From JAFKFH01 sp017307375 (GTDB taxonomy: Bacteria > Pseudomonadota > Alphaproteobacteria > Ferrovibrionales > Ferrovibrionaceae), in assembly GCA_965229335.1 (NCBI GenBank), contig OZ245874.1:124001-188000 (forward strand): a stretch of DNA of 64,000 nt. The letters are read 5' to 3'. How positions within the stretch are numbered: the first letter of the stretch is position 1; each line of letters begins with the position of its first letter. This document shows, piece by piece, positions 1 to 7,953 of the stretch. The notes beneath the pieces are model-generated. The model had not been told where the DNA came from and ran no database searches. It saw only the letters and a list, made by a program, of their open reading frames with translations. Made by a program: the position numbers and the translations under genes.

Positions 1-193
1 GGCGATCGCCCCGGTCGCGACCGAGGTCAGGCTGGCCGGCCTCGACGGCGTGGGCAACCGCACCCTGCGCTGGTCGCCGGTCTTCATCGAGCGCTTTGCC
101 CTGGCCCCCGGCGACATCGTGGTCGTCGACCCGGCGAGCCCGCGGGCCTTCGTCGCCGTCGAGAAGCCGGACGGCCAGGTCCTGGCCTGGTAG
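1..193 (+). CDS. C-terminal end of an unidentified protein (cut by window edge)
   Basis: Only the last 63 codons are present, open from base 2 to a TAG at 191-193. The fragment reads as a beta-rich tail rich in Val, Asp and Pro, ending in DGQVLAW, with no motif I recognise. It lies 3 bases from the stop codon of the convergent anti-sigma gene. Codon use is high-GC like its neighbours, so the reading frame is probably real. No function can be assigned from this fragment. Confidence 0.5.
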   Translation, partial: AIAPVATEVRLAGLDGVGNRTLRWSPVFIERFALAPGDIVVVDPASPRAFVAVEKPDGQVLAW

Positions 194-196
194 ACG

Positions 197-841
197 CTAC
201 CAGCGCAGCAGCCGGCCGCCGGCCCAGGCCCCGAGGCCAGCGACCAGCAGGATCGCCGGGATATGCCAGGCGGCGATGAACATCAGCGAGCCTTCCGGGC
301 AGTGCAGCGTGTACATCGCCGCGGCGAATCCGCCCGCGGCCAGGCCGGCCATCGCGCCGGTCGCCCGGGGCCGCGCCGGCGCGCCGCGCCGCAGCGCCAG
401 CAGCATGCCGCCCAGCATCGGCAGCGACAGCAGGAAGACACAGGCGAGACAGGCCAGCGGCTGATCGCCCACCAGCCGCTGCCACCAGCCGCCGGTGCCG
501 GCGCGCGCCAGCTCGACCACGATGCCGCCGGCCATCAGCAGCGCGGGGATCACCGCCCAGCCGGTCCGCAGCCGCGCCTCGGGCCGGGCGGCTGCCGCCA
601 CGGCCGCGAGCGCGCCGGCACCGAGCAGACCGGCCGCCGCCACCGTGGTGCCGAGCGTCAGGCCCAGGCCATGGGCCAGATGCGGGCTGCGCGCCAGGCC
701 GAACCAGATCACGGCGAAGGACGGAACGGCCATCACCGCGGTCGCCAGGACCAGGTCGGCCCAAAGCGGCCGCGGCGCGGTACCGGGCGACATGCCCTCC
801 AGATCGGCGGCGAGCGCCCGGATCAGATCGTCGGTCTTCAT
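197..841 (-). CDS. NrsF-type (DUF1109) membrane anti-sigma factor
   Basis: Predicted integral membrane protein of 214 residues that should hold the neighbouring ECF sigma factor inactive at the inner membrane. It opens with MKTDDLIRALAAD, typical of the DUF1109/NrsF family, followed by about six hydrophobic segments. Cysteines lie in an ACLAC motif and in LHCPE near the C-terminus; in Caulobacter NrsF, conserved cysteines are linked to sensing of heavy-metal or redox stress. The start overlaps the end of the sigma gene by 4 bases (ATGA type), indicating translational coupling. Family assignment rests on the N-terminal signature, topology and partner gene. Confidence 0.85.
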   Translation of the reverse strand: MKTDDLIRALAADLEGMSPGTAPRPLWADLVLATAVMAVPSFAVIWFGLARSPHLAHGLGLTLGTTVAAAGLLGAGALAAVAAAARPEARLRTGWAVIPALLMAGGIVVELARAGTGGWWQRLVGDQPLACLACVFLLSLPMLGGMLLALRRGAPARPRATGAMAGLAAGGFAAAMYTLHCPEGSLMFIAAWHIPAILLVAGLGAWAGGRLLRW

Positions 842-1401
842 TTGAACTTGTCCCAGTCCCCGAACATCACGGTCAGCGCCGCCAGCCCCCGGTGCAGCGC
901 CACATAGACCGCGCCGCGCGACAGGTTGAACCGGAGCGCGGTCTCGGCCACGCTGGCCCCGTCGACGGCGAGGGCCGTGACCACCTCGCGCTGCCGCGAC
1001 GGCAGGGCGGCCAGAAAGCGCTCGACCGGCGCGGCCATCTCGGGCGCAGCCACCGACAGGGTGTCGGCCACATCGTCCAGCGGGACTTCACCCCGGCTGC
1101 CACGGCGGCGCACGATATCGACCGCCTTGTGCCGGGCGATCGCCCGCAGCCAGGGCAGGAACGGCCGGCCCGGGTCCCAGGTATGGCGCTTGAGATGAAC
1201 GGCGAGCAGGGTTTCCTGCACCACGTCCTCGACGTCGCGCGCCTCCAGGCCGGTGCGCCGCAACGCCGTCGCGGCAAAGACACGCAGGGTCGCCGCGACC
1301 TCGGCCAGCAGCCGGGCATAGGCCGCGGCATCACCGCCGCGGGCGGCCAGCATCGCCGCCGCCCATCTCGCCTCCCGCCCGTCTTCCCCGCCGTTCAGCA
1401 C
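838..1401 (-). CDS. ECF RNA polymerase sigma factor (SigF-like)
   Basis: Directs RNA polymerase to a stress regulon when released by the membrane anti-sigma factor encoded just downstream. The 187-residue protein has a region 2 (DVEDVVQETLLAVHLKR, then PWLRAIARHKAVD) and a region 4 helix-turn-helix (LPSRQREVVTALAVDG, then SVAETALRFNLSRGAVYVAL). The start used here is a GTG at 1401; an internal ATG at 1353 would remove 16 residues that are poorly conserved in the family, so the true start is uncertain. Sigma followed by NrsF is the usual operon order. No safe sigma-specific promoter could be picked in the 130 bases upstream. Confidence 0.9.
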   Translation of the reverse strand: MLNGGEDGREARWAAAMLAARGGDAAAYARLLAEVAATLRVFAATALRRTGLEARDVEDVVQETLLAVHLKRHTWDPGRPFLPWLRAIARHKAVDIVRRRGSRGEVPLDDVADTLSVAAPEMAAPVERFLAALPSRQREVVTALAVDGASVAETALRFNLSRGAVYVALHRGLAALTVMFGDWDKFK

Positions 1402-1533
1402 CAGAACCCCGCCTGACGATCACGAGGCCGTGAGGCCACGTAAGATCCGCCGATCCTAGACCGAACCGGGAAGAGAGGCCGCTCACGATCGAGCGACCAC
1501 AGGAATATTTTCGATGTCACGGGGGCTCGGCGC

Positions 1534-2322
1534 ATGGCTGAACGGACGTCCGACTGGAGCTGCGCGATCGCGGTGATGGCCAAGGCTTCGGCACCGGGCC
1601 GCACCAAGACGCGGCTGACGCCGCCGCTGACCCCGGACCAGGCGGCGGCCTTCAATACCGCGTTCCTGCAGGATATCGCCGCCAACCTGCTGGCCGCCTC
1701 GCAGTCCGCGCCGATCGCCGGTTACATGGCCTACGGCCCGCCGGGCAGCGCGGGCTTCTTCCGCCGCCGCCTGCCGCCGGCGATCGGCCTGATGGAAGTC
1801 TGGCAGGCGAATTTCGGCGATTGCCTGCACCAGACCATCCGCGACCTGCTGGCCCGCGGCCACGACGCGGCCGTGGTGCTGAACGCCGACAGCCCGACGC
1901 TGCCGACCGCGCTGCTGGTCGAGGCGGCGGACTGGCTGGCCCGTCCCGGCGATCGCGCGGTGCTGGGACCGGCCGAGGACGGCGGCTACTACCTGCTGGG
2001 CCTGAAGGCGCCGCATCGCCGCATGTTCGAGGACATCGACTGGAGCACCGAGCGCGTGGCCGGCCAGACCCTGGCCCGTGCCCGCGAGATCGGCCTGGAC
2101 GTCCATGTCCTGCCACCCTGGTACGACGTCGACGATGCCGCGGCGCTGCGCCGCCTGCATGACGAGCTGTTCGCCGGCGCCGCGCCGGATCCGGGCCCGG
2201 ACCTTGCCCCGCATGACGCGGTCCATACCGCCGACCTGATGATGGCGCTGGGTCTTGCCATGTTCAATACGCCGCCGGGCCGGGTGGGCACAGAAAGGAT
2301 TCCCAATGTCGTCGCCGTCTGA
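1534..2322 (+). CDS. TIGR04282/DUF2064 family nucleotidyl/glycosyltransferase-like protein
   Basis: GT-A-fold protein of 262 residues in the DUF2064 group, often labelled 'arsenosugar biosynthesis glycosyltransferase', a name based on context in other species. Visible features are the N-terminal nucleotide-sugar motif AVMAKASAPGRTKTRL, the acidic LNADSPTLPTALL segment where a metal and nucleotide would bind, and GPAEDGGYYLLGL. The last 17 bases overlap the start of the radical SAM gene, so the two are translationally linked. It is first in a seven-gene co-directional run with a radical SAM enzyme, a GT2 and a molybdenum oxidoreductase. No arsenic gene is nearby, so an arsenosugar role is not supported; the substrate is unknown. 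Confidence 0.8.
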   Translation: MAERTSDWSCAIAVMAKASAPGRTKTRLTPPLTPDQAAAFNTAFLQDIAANLLAASQSAPIAGYMAYGPPGSAGFFRRRLPPAIGLMEVWQANFGDCLHQTIRDLLARGHDAAVVLNADSPTLPTALLVEAADWLARPGDRAVLGPAEDGGYYLLGLKAPHRRMFEDIDWSTERVAGQTLARAREIGLDVHVLPPWYDVDDAAALRRLHDELFAGAAPDPGPDLAPHDAVHTADLMMALGLAMFNTPPGRVGTERIPNVVAV

Positions 2323-3361
2323 GCCACTGCCCGATCCGCGGCGCTATTTCGCGGCCGTCGGCCGCGACCGCACCGCCGAGCGGCCGGTCTGCCTCTATCT
2401 GGAGACCACCAATCGCTGCAACCTGCTGTGCACCACCTGCCCCCGCACCTATGCCGAGCTGGAGCCGCCGGCGGACATGAGCTGGCCCTTGTTCACCCGG
2501 ATCGTCGACCAGATCCCCGGGCTGCAGCGGGCGGTGCTGCACGGGGTCGGCGAACCGATGCTGGTCAAGGACCTGCCCCGCATGGTCGCCTATCTGAAGG
2601 CGCGGGGCACCTACGTGCTGTTCAACACCAACGGCACGCTGCTGAACGAACGCAACGGCCGCGCGCTGATCGAGGCCGGGCTGGACGAGTTGCGCGTCTC
2701 GTTCGACGCTGCCGACGCCGAGACCTACAAGGCGATCCGCGGCAAGGACTTCTTCCGGCGGATCCTGCGCAACGTCGCTGCCTTCCGCGACCTGCAGCGG
2801 CGCGAGGGCCATGCGCGGCCGCGCGTCTCGGCCTGGCTGACCGGGCTGCGCGAGACCGTGGCCGACCTGCCGGCCTTCGTCCAGGTCGCGGCCGATGCCG
2901 GGGTCGAGGAAGTCTATCTGCAACGCCTCGTCTTCTTCGAGGACGATGCGATCGGGCGCGCGCGCCCCGACCAGGCGTTGTACGAACGGCTGACGCGGGA
3001 AGAGGCCGGGCATCTCGAGGCGGCGACCGCGCTGGCCAGGCGGCTCGGCCTGACCTTCAGCGCATCCGGTGCCGCGTCCGAGCCCGGGTTGAGCCTGCAG
3101 CGCGCCGACGACGGGTCGCCCTGGTCGTCCTGCCGCCGGCCCTGGTCGGTCATGTACATCACCGCCAACGGCCGCGCCCTGCCCTGCTGTATCGCGCCGT
3201 TCTCGCAGCGCGGCTACGAAAACTACACGCTGGGCGACGCGACCCAGGCAAGCTTGCGCGAAATCTGGGAGGGGCCGGCCTATGCCGCCTTCCGCGCCGC
3301 GCTGGCCTCCGACACCCCGCCGCCGGCCTGCGCCGGCTGCGGCCAGCGCTGGAGCCTCTAG
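2306..3361 (+). CDS. Radical SAM/SPASM domain protein
   Basis: Predicted S-adenosylmethionine radical enzyme of 351 residues. The N-terminal cluster motif CNLLCTTC gives Cys38, Cys42 and Cys45 (CX3CX2C), followed by a radical SAM barrel with GVGEP and NTNGTLL motifs. The C-terminal third is a SPASM-type region with CCIAPF and CAGCGQ cysteines for auxiliary clusters. The ATG at 2306 was chosen because it follows an AAAGGAT ribosome-binding site; the reading frame is open further upstream to 2255 but that part overlaps the preceding gene. It ends one base before the next gene's start. The substrate is unknown. Confidence 0.88.
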   Translation: MSSPSEPLPDPRRYFAAVGRDRTAERPVCLYLETTNRCNLLCTTCPRTYAELEPPADMSWPLFTRIVDQIPGLQRAVLHGVGEPMLVKDLPRMVAYLKARGTYVLFNTNGTLLNERNGRALIEAGLDELRVSFDAADAETYKAIRGKDFFRRILRNVAAFRDLQRREGHARPRVSAWLTGLRETVADLPAFVQVAADAGVEEVYLQRLVFFEDDAIGRARPDQALYERLTREEAGHLEAATALARRLGLTFSASGAASEPGLSLQRADDGSPWSSCRRPWSVMYITANGRALPCCIAPFSQRGYENYTLGDATQASLREIWEGPAYAAFRAALASDTPPPACAGCGQRWSL

Positions 3362-3362
3362 C

Positions 3363-4052
3363 ATGGCCGCGCCGGTCATCGCCGTGGCGATCCCGACCCT
3401 GAACGAGGCCCAGTCGATCGGCCAGGTCGTCGCCGAAATCCCCCGCGCCGAAATCGCCCGCATCATCGTCGCCGATGGCGGCAGCACCGACGGCACCCCC
3501 GAACTCGCCCGGCATGCCGGTGCCGAGGTGATCGCCGCCGGTCGCGGCTACGGCCGCGCCTGCCTCGCCGCCGCGCAACGGGCCGGGGATGCCGAGATCG
3601 TGGTCTTCATGGACGGCGACGGCGCCGACGATCCGCGGCACATCGCCGACCTGGTCGCACCGATCGCCGACGGCAGCCGCGACTTCGTCATCGGCTCGCG
3701 GGTGCGGGGCCGCCGCGAACCGGGCAGCATGGGCTGGCACCAGATCGCGGCGGGGCTTGCCGCCGGCTGGGCGATCGGCGGGCTGTACGGGGTGCGCTAC
3801 ACCGACATGGGCGCCTTCCGCGCGATCCGGCGCGATGCCCTGCTGGCGCTGGGCATGCGCGAGATGACCTACGGCTGGAACATCGAGATGCAGATGCGGG
3901 CGGCGCGCCGCGGCCTGCGCATCGCCGAGATCCCGGTACCCTGCCGGCGGCGCATCGGCGGCACCTCGAAGGTCGCCGGCAGCCTGGGCGGCAGCCTGCG
4001 TGCCGGCAGCCGGATCGTGACCACCTTCGCCCGCATCGCGGTGACCGCATGA
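3363..4052 (+). CDS. Family 2 glycosyltransferase (dolichol-phosphate-mannose synthase-like)
   Basis: GT-A glycosyltransferase of 229 residues. It has the IPTLNEAQSIGQVV start, the VADGGSTDGT nucleotide-binding loop, and a metal-binding FMDGDGADDP motif. The middle part (GSRVRGRREPGSM) matches the polyprenyl-phosphate glycosyltransferase type, but no C-terminal membrane anchor pair is present. The ATG lies one base after the stop codon of the radical SAM gene. Its end overlaps the PRC-barrel gene by 4 bases. A role in moving a sugar onto a lipid carrier is an inference from family resemblance only. Confidence 0.85.
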   Translation: MAAPVIAVAIPTLNEAQSIGQVVAEIPRAEIARIIVADGGSTDGTPELARHAGAEVIAAGRGYGRACLAAAQRAGDAEIVVFMDGDGADDPRHIADLVAPIADGSRDFVIGSRVRGRREPGSMGWHQIAAGLAAGWAIGGLYGVRYTDMGAFRAIRRDALLALGMREMTYGWNIEMQMRAARRGLRIAEIPVPCRRRIGGTSKVAGSLGGSLRAGSRIVTTFARIAVTA

Positions 4053-4450
4053 GGCCGCTCGTCGCCGCCCTGCTGCTGCTGGCCGCGACGACCACCCAGG
4101 CGCAGACGGCGCAGGAAAAGATGCAGCGCCGCTTTCCCCAGCCGGTGCGCGTCGGCGACCTGGTGGGGTTGCCCGTGCTCGACGAACGCGACGTCACGAT
4201 CGGCCGGATCAGTCAGGTCGTCCGCGACGATCGGGGCAACATCCTGCTGATCCTGCCCTACGGCGACTGGACGACCTGGCGCAAGCGCCCGGTCGCCGTG
4301 CCCGTCGAAGTCGTCGCGATGCTGGGCCGCCAGGTCGCGGCGATCGACATGCCGCGTGCCGAGTTCGACAAGGCGCCGGATTGGACAGACCGACCCGCGG
4401 CAGTGCTTGGCCCGGACGCTGTCATCCGGGTCGCCCTGACCCGCCGCTGA
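4049..4450 (+). CDS. Exported PRC-barrel domain protein
   Basis: Small protein of 133 residues with a clear Sec signal peptide (about residues 1-19, ending TTQAQ) followed by a single PRC-barrel-like domain: VGDLVGLPVLDERDVTIGRI, then the VVRDDRGNILLILPYGDW strand pair. PRC barrels act as small interaction or stability modules. Starts inside the last codons of the glycosyltransferase gene (ATGA overlap) and lies 13 bases before the cytochrome gene, so it is part of the operon. It may support the exported oxidoreductase, but nothing in the sequence proves this. Confidence 0.72.
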   Translation: MRPLVAALLLLAATTTQAQTAQEKMQRRFPQPVRVGDLVGLPVLDERDVTIGRISQVVRDDRGNILLILPYGDWTTWRKRPVAVPVEVVAMLGRQVAAIDMPRAEFDKAPDWTDRPAAVLGPDAVIRVALTRR

Positions 4451-4463
4451 GAGGCCGCTTGCG

Positions 4464-5069
4464 ATGACGCGACAGATGCACCCGCCTGCCATCCGGATCA
4501 TGCACTGGCTGAACGCGCTGGCGATGCTGGTGATGGTGACGAGCGGCTGGAAGATCTACGAGGACGAGCCGCTGTTCGGCACGGTGCGCTTTCCCGATGC
4601 GATCACGCTGGGCGGCGAGGCGCAGGGTGCGCTGCAATGGCACTACGCCGGCATGTGGCTGATGGTCGCCAACGGCCTGTCCTATGTCGCCTACGGCCTG
4701 GCGACCGGCCGGTTCCGCCGGCTGCTGCTGCCGATCCGGCCGGGCGAGTTGCTGGCGACCTTGCGTGACGCGCTGCGCCTGCGCCTCGGCCATGACGACC
4801 TCACCCGCTACAACCCGGTGCAGAAGGCCATGTATGTCGGCGTGCTGGCGATCGGATTCGTCCAGGTGATCTCGGGGCTGGCGATCTGGAAGCCGGTGCA
4901 GTTCGCCGAGCTGACCCTGCTGTTCGGCGATTTCCAGGGCGCGCGGATCGCCCATTTCGTTGGCATGACAGCGATCGTGCTGTTCGTCTTCGTCCACGCG
5001 ACCCTGGCGCTGATCGTGCCGCGGACGCTGCGCGCGATGCTGACCGGCAATCCCGGAGGATCACGATGA
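4464..5069 (+). CDS. Cytochrome b561/b6-type membrane subunit
   Basis: Inner-membrane haem protein of 201 residues, expected to pass electrons between the quinone pool and the neighbouring molybdenum enzyme. Four hydrophobic segments are visible. Candidate axial histidines are in IMHWLNAL (helix 1), LQWHYAGMW (helix 2), IAHFVGM and FVHATLAL (late helices), as in thiosulfate-reductase-type cytochrome b subunits. The start follows the PRC-barrel gene with an AGAGGCC ribosome-binding region, and the end overlaps the oxidoreductase gene by 4 bases. Cytochrome plus sulfite-oxidase-fold enzyme in one operon is a known arrangement. Confidence 0.85.
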   Translation: MTRQMHPPAIRIMHWLNALAMLVMVTSGWKIYEDEPLFGTVRFPDAITLGGEAQGALQWHYAGMWLMVANGLSYVAYGLATGRFRRLLLPIRPGELLATLRDALRLRLGHDDLTRYNPVQKAMYVGVLAIGFVQVISGLAIWKPVQFAELTLLFGDFQGARIAHFVGMTAIVLFVFVHATLALIVPRTLRAMLTGNPGGSR

Positions 5070-5848
5070 CCAAGCCCCCATCGGCCTCGCGCTTCCGGCC
5101 GGCGCGGCGCCTCGCCAGCCTGTCGGACCATGGCGGTCTCGTCGCCGAGGTCGACCGGCGCCGGTTGCTGCGCGGCGGCTTCAGTCTCGGCGCGCTGGCG
5201 ATGCTGACCGGCTGCGACGTCACCGACGACGACGCGGTCCAGCGGGGCTTGCGCGCGGTGTCGCGCTGGAACGACCGTGTCCAGGCCGCGCTGTTCCGGC
5301 CGGACAAGCTGGCCCCGACCTACGACCGCGCCCAGGTCGTCAAACCCCCGCGCTTCAATGCCTATTACGGCATCGAGGATGTCGAACCGGTCGACGGCGC
5401 GGCCTGGCGGCTGGAACTGGCCGGGCTGATCGGCGACCGCCGCCCCTGGACGCTGCGCGAGATCAATGCGCTGCCGGCGCAGACCTGGATCTATCGGCAT
5501 GTCTGCGTCGAGGGCTGGGACTATATCGGCCAGTGGTCGGGCCCGAACTTCCGCCTGTTCCTGGAACGGATCGGGGCGGACCTGACCGCGAAATACGTGG
5601 CCTTTCGCTGCGCCGACGGCTACACCGGATCGATCGACATGCCGAGCGCCCTGCACCCGCAGACCATCCTGGCGACCGGCTATGCCGACGAGCCGATCGC
5701 CGATCCGTTCGGGTACCCGCTGCGGCTGCGCACCGCCGTCAAGCTCGGTTTCAAGAACCCGAAATGGATCACCGCGATCGAGGTGACCAACAGCTATCCG
5801 GGCGGCTATTGGGAGGATCGCGGATTCAACTGGTTCAGCGGTCTCTGA
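5066..5848 (+). CDS. Exported molybdopterin-dependent oxidoreductase (sulfite oxidase fold)
   Basis: Protein of 260 residues with a twin-arginine-like N-terminus (DRRRLLRGGFSLGALAM) followed by an LTGC lipobox, so it may be a Tat-exported lipoprotein. The catalytic domain shows the molybdenum-ligating cysteine motif RHVCVEGWDYIGQW and the conserved GYTGSIDM and GYPLRL segments of the sulfite oxidase/YedY family. The C-terminal GGYWEDRGFNWF is typical. No dimerisation domain is present, as in YedY-like proteins. It is translationally coupled to the upstream cytochrome b. The substrate cannot be read from sequence; a sulfoxide or other oxygen-atom transfer is possible. Confidence 0.87.
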   Translation: MTKPPSASRFRPARRLASLSDHGGLVAEVDRRRLLRGGFSLGALAMLTGCDVTDDDAVQRGLRAVSRWNDRVQAALFRPDKLAPTYDRAQVVKPPRFNAYYGIEDVEPVDGAAWRLELAGLIGDRRPWTLREINALPAQTWIYRHVCVEGWDYIGQWSGPNFRLFLERIGADLTAKYVAFRCADGYTGSIDMPSALHPQTILATGYADEPIADPFGYPLRLRTAVKLGFKNPKWITAIEVTNSYPGGYWEDRGFNWFSGL

Positions 5849-5864
5849 TTGCGTCGACGACCCG

Positions 5865-7811
5865 ATGCCCGCGATCGCGCCGACGCTGATCGCGGGGATC
5901 GGGCTGGTGGTGCTGTGGACGGCGATCGGCCTGGGTCCTGCCCGGCGGATCGCTGCCCCCGCCCTGGCGCCGGCCCTGGCGCCGGTGCTGGGCTGGGCGG
6001 TGCATGCCGCCCTGGCCCTGCCCTGGTGCCTCGTTGCCGGCTGGTCGGTCTGGAGCGTCGCGGGCCTCGCCGCCGGCCTCGCTTTGGCCGGGCTGGCCCT
6101 GGCCCGCCGGACAGGTGCGGCACCGCCGGACGGCCCGCCGGCAGTTCCGGGCTGGATCTGGGCGGCCGCCCTGCTGGTGGCGCTGGCGATCGGGAACGCC
6201 GTGCTGCCCAAGGCCGACGGCGACGGCATCGTCCTCTCGGCCCCGATCTTCGACCATGCCAAGGTCGCCATCGTCGACGAAATCAGGCGCTCGGGCCTGC
6301 CGCCGGGCAATCCGGTCTTCGGCGACGGTCCCGAACCCGGCCGGCTGGCCTACTATTACCTCTGGCATGCCGAGGCCGCGGGCCTGGCGCTGGTGACCGG
6401 GCTGAGCGGCTGGGAGGCCGACGCGGCGCTGACCGGAGCCACCGCCTTTGCCTCGCTGATGCTGATGGCGGGCCTGGCCACCGGGCTGGCGCGCCGGCGC
6501 TCGGCCGCGGGCTGGACGGTTGCGCTGGCGCTGGCCGGGTCGTTGCGCCCGGTTCTCGGGCTGGTCTGGGCGGCCCGGGATCTCGATGCCGTGCTGCGGC
6601 CGGCGACCGGGCTGGGCGCCTGGATCTTCCAGGCGGGCTGGGCGCCCCAGCATGTGATGTCGGCGTCGGTGATCGTACTGGCCATGCTGCTGCTGGCGCG
6701 GCTGGCGACCCGGCCCGACCCGGCGGGCACCGCACTGCTCGCCTTGGTGGCGGCGGCCGGGTTCGGATCGTCGACCTGGATCGGCGGCCTGACCTTGGCG
6801 GCGGCGGTGCTGGTGGCTGCCCCGATCCTGGCCTGGCGGTCGCCGCCGGGGCGGCGGCCAGGTTTCCTGCGCGATGGCCTGCTGGCCGCCGCCGGCGCCC
6901 TGCTGCTGGCCTGGCCGCTGCTGCACGACCAAGCAGCAGCAGCGGCCGCCCGCGAGATCGCCGGCCCGGTCGGCATTCGCCCCTACCCGGTGCTCGGCCC
7001 CGCCATGCCGGCGTTCCTCGATCCGGCGGCCTACTGGCTGGTGCTGCTGCCGGTCGAGTTCCCGGCCATCGTCCTGACCGGCGGCTGGGCGCTCGTGCGG
7101 CGCGTGCGGCGCGGCGCACCGCTGGTGATCGCGCTGGCCGCGCTGACCGCCGCCGGGCTGATGCTGGCCTGGCTGGGGCAGAGCCGGATCGGCGACAACA
7201 ACGACCTGGCCTGGCGCGCCGCCCTGCCGGCCGTGCTGGTGCTGACGGCGGCGGCGGCGGCGGCACTGTCCGACCTGATCGCCGCCCGGGCCCGGATCGC
7301 GGCGCTGGCGGGGCTGGCCGCGCTGGCCCTCGGCCTTGTCGACGGCCTGCTCGACCTGCACGGCTATGCCACCGCCGGCGGCGCGGTTTCGCGCGATTTC
7401 GCCACGGACGAGGCGATGTGGCAGGCGGTGCGCCGCCATGCCGGTCCTGACGATCGGGTCGCATCGAACCCGCTGCTCGAAGCGGGGCTGACGCCCTGGC
7501 CGGTGAATATCTCCTGGGCCCTGCTCGGCGACCGGCGCGCCTGCTTCGCCGGGCGGGAGATGGCGCTGGCCTTCGCCGCGCTGCCGGCCCCGCGCCGGGA
7601 CGCGATCGACGACCGCTTCCGCCGGATCTTCGCCGGCTTCGCATCGCCGGCCGACATCGACGCCCTGTTCCGGGATTACGGTTGCCGGGTAGTGCTGGTC
7701 ACGGCGCGCGACGGTGCCTGGCTGCGCGATCCCTTTGCCGCCAGTTCCGATTACCGCCTGGTCGAAACGCGCCCCGGGGCCTGGCGGATCTACGTGCCCG
7801 CGGATCGCTGA
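5865..7811 (+). CDS. Large polytopic membrane protein, possible GT-C glycosyltransferase
   Basis: Protein of 648 residues, very rich in Ala and Leu, with roughly 12-14 hydrophobic segments and a soluble C-terminal domain of about 150 residues. The first loop holds acidic residues (DHAKVAIVDEIRR, then GDGPEPGRLAYYYLWH), which resembles GT-C membrane glycosyltransferases that use lipid-linked sugars; the C-terminal part would be periplasmic. It starts 16 bases after the oxidoreductase gene and ends the seven-gene run. I do not recognise the family with certainty. A partner role for the upstream GT2, which could charge the lipid carrier, is an inference. Confidence 0.65.
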   Translation: MPAIAPTLIAGIGLVVLWTAIGLGPARRIAAPALAPALAPVLGWAVHAALALPWCLVAGWSVWSVAGLAAGLALAGLALARRTGAAPPDGPPAVPGWIWAAALLVALAIGNAVLPKADGDGIVLSAPIFDHAKVAIVDEIRRSGLPPGNPVFGDGPEPGRLAYYYLWHAEAAGLALVTGLSGWEADAALTGATAFASLMLMAGLATGLARRRSAAGWTVALALAGSLRPVLGLVWAARDLDAVLRPATGLGAWIFQAGWAPQHVMSASVIVLAMLLLARLATRPDPAGTALLALVAAAGFGSSTWIGGLTLAAAVLVAAPILAWRSPPGRRPGFLRDGLLAAAGALLLAWPLLHDQAAAAAAREIAGPVGIRPYPVLGPAMPAFLDPAAYWLVLLPVEFPAIVLTGGWALVRRVRRGAPLVIALAALTAAGLMLAWLGQSRIGDNNDLAWRAALPAVLVLTAAAAAALSDLIAARARIAALAGLAALALGLVDGLLDLHGYATAGGAVSRDFATDEAMWQAVRRHAGPDDRVASNPLLEAGLTPWPVNISWALLGDRRACFAGREMALAFAALPAPRRDAIDDRFRRIFAGFASPADIDALFRDYGCRVVLVTARDGAWLRDPFAASSDYRLVETRPGAWRIYVPADR

Positions 7812-7953
7812 AACGGCGGCTGGGCAGGTATCCGGAGCCACGGCCAAGCCAGGGCTTGCTTGACCTTGCCGCCCGTTGGTCCCATACAGGGCCGACATCC
7901 GTGCCGGTACTTGTAAGCAAGGCGCGGCGTCTACGCCGCGATATCATCCGCCC

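Noticed and set aside
84..764. Long minus-strand open frame overlapping the anti-sigma gene
   Set aside because: It is an Arg/Gly-rich shadow frame of 197-841, as expected in high-GC DNA; the same applies to the many long frames opposite 5865-7811, 18165-20735 and 45173-47101.
1534..4052. Arsenosugar biosynthesis cluster
   Set aside because: Only the family label points to arsenic; no arsenic methyltransferase or resistance gene is present, and the neighbouring GT2 is of the dolichol-phosphate type.
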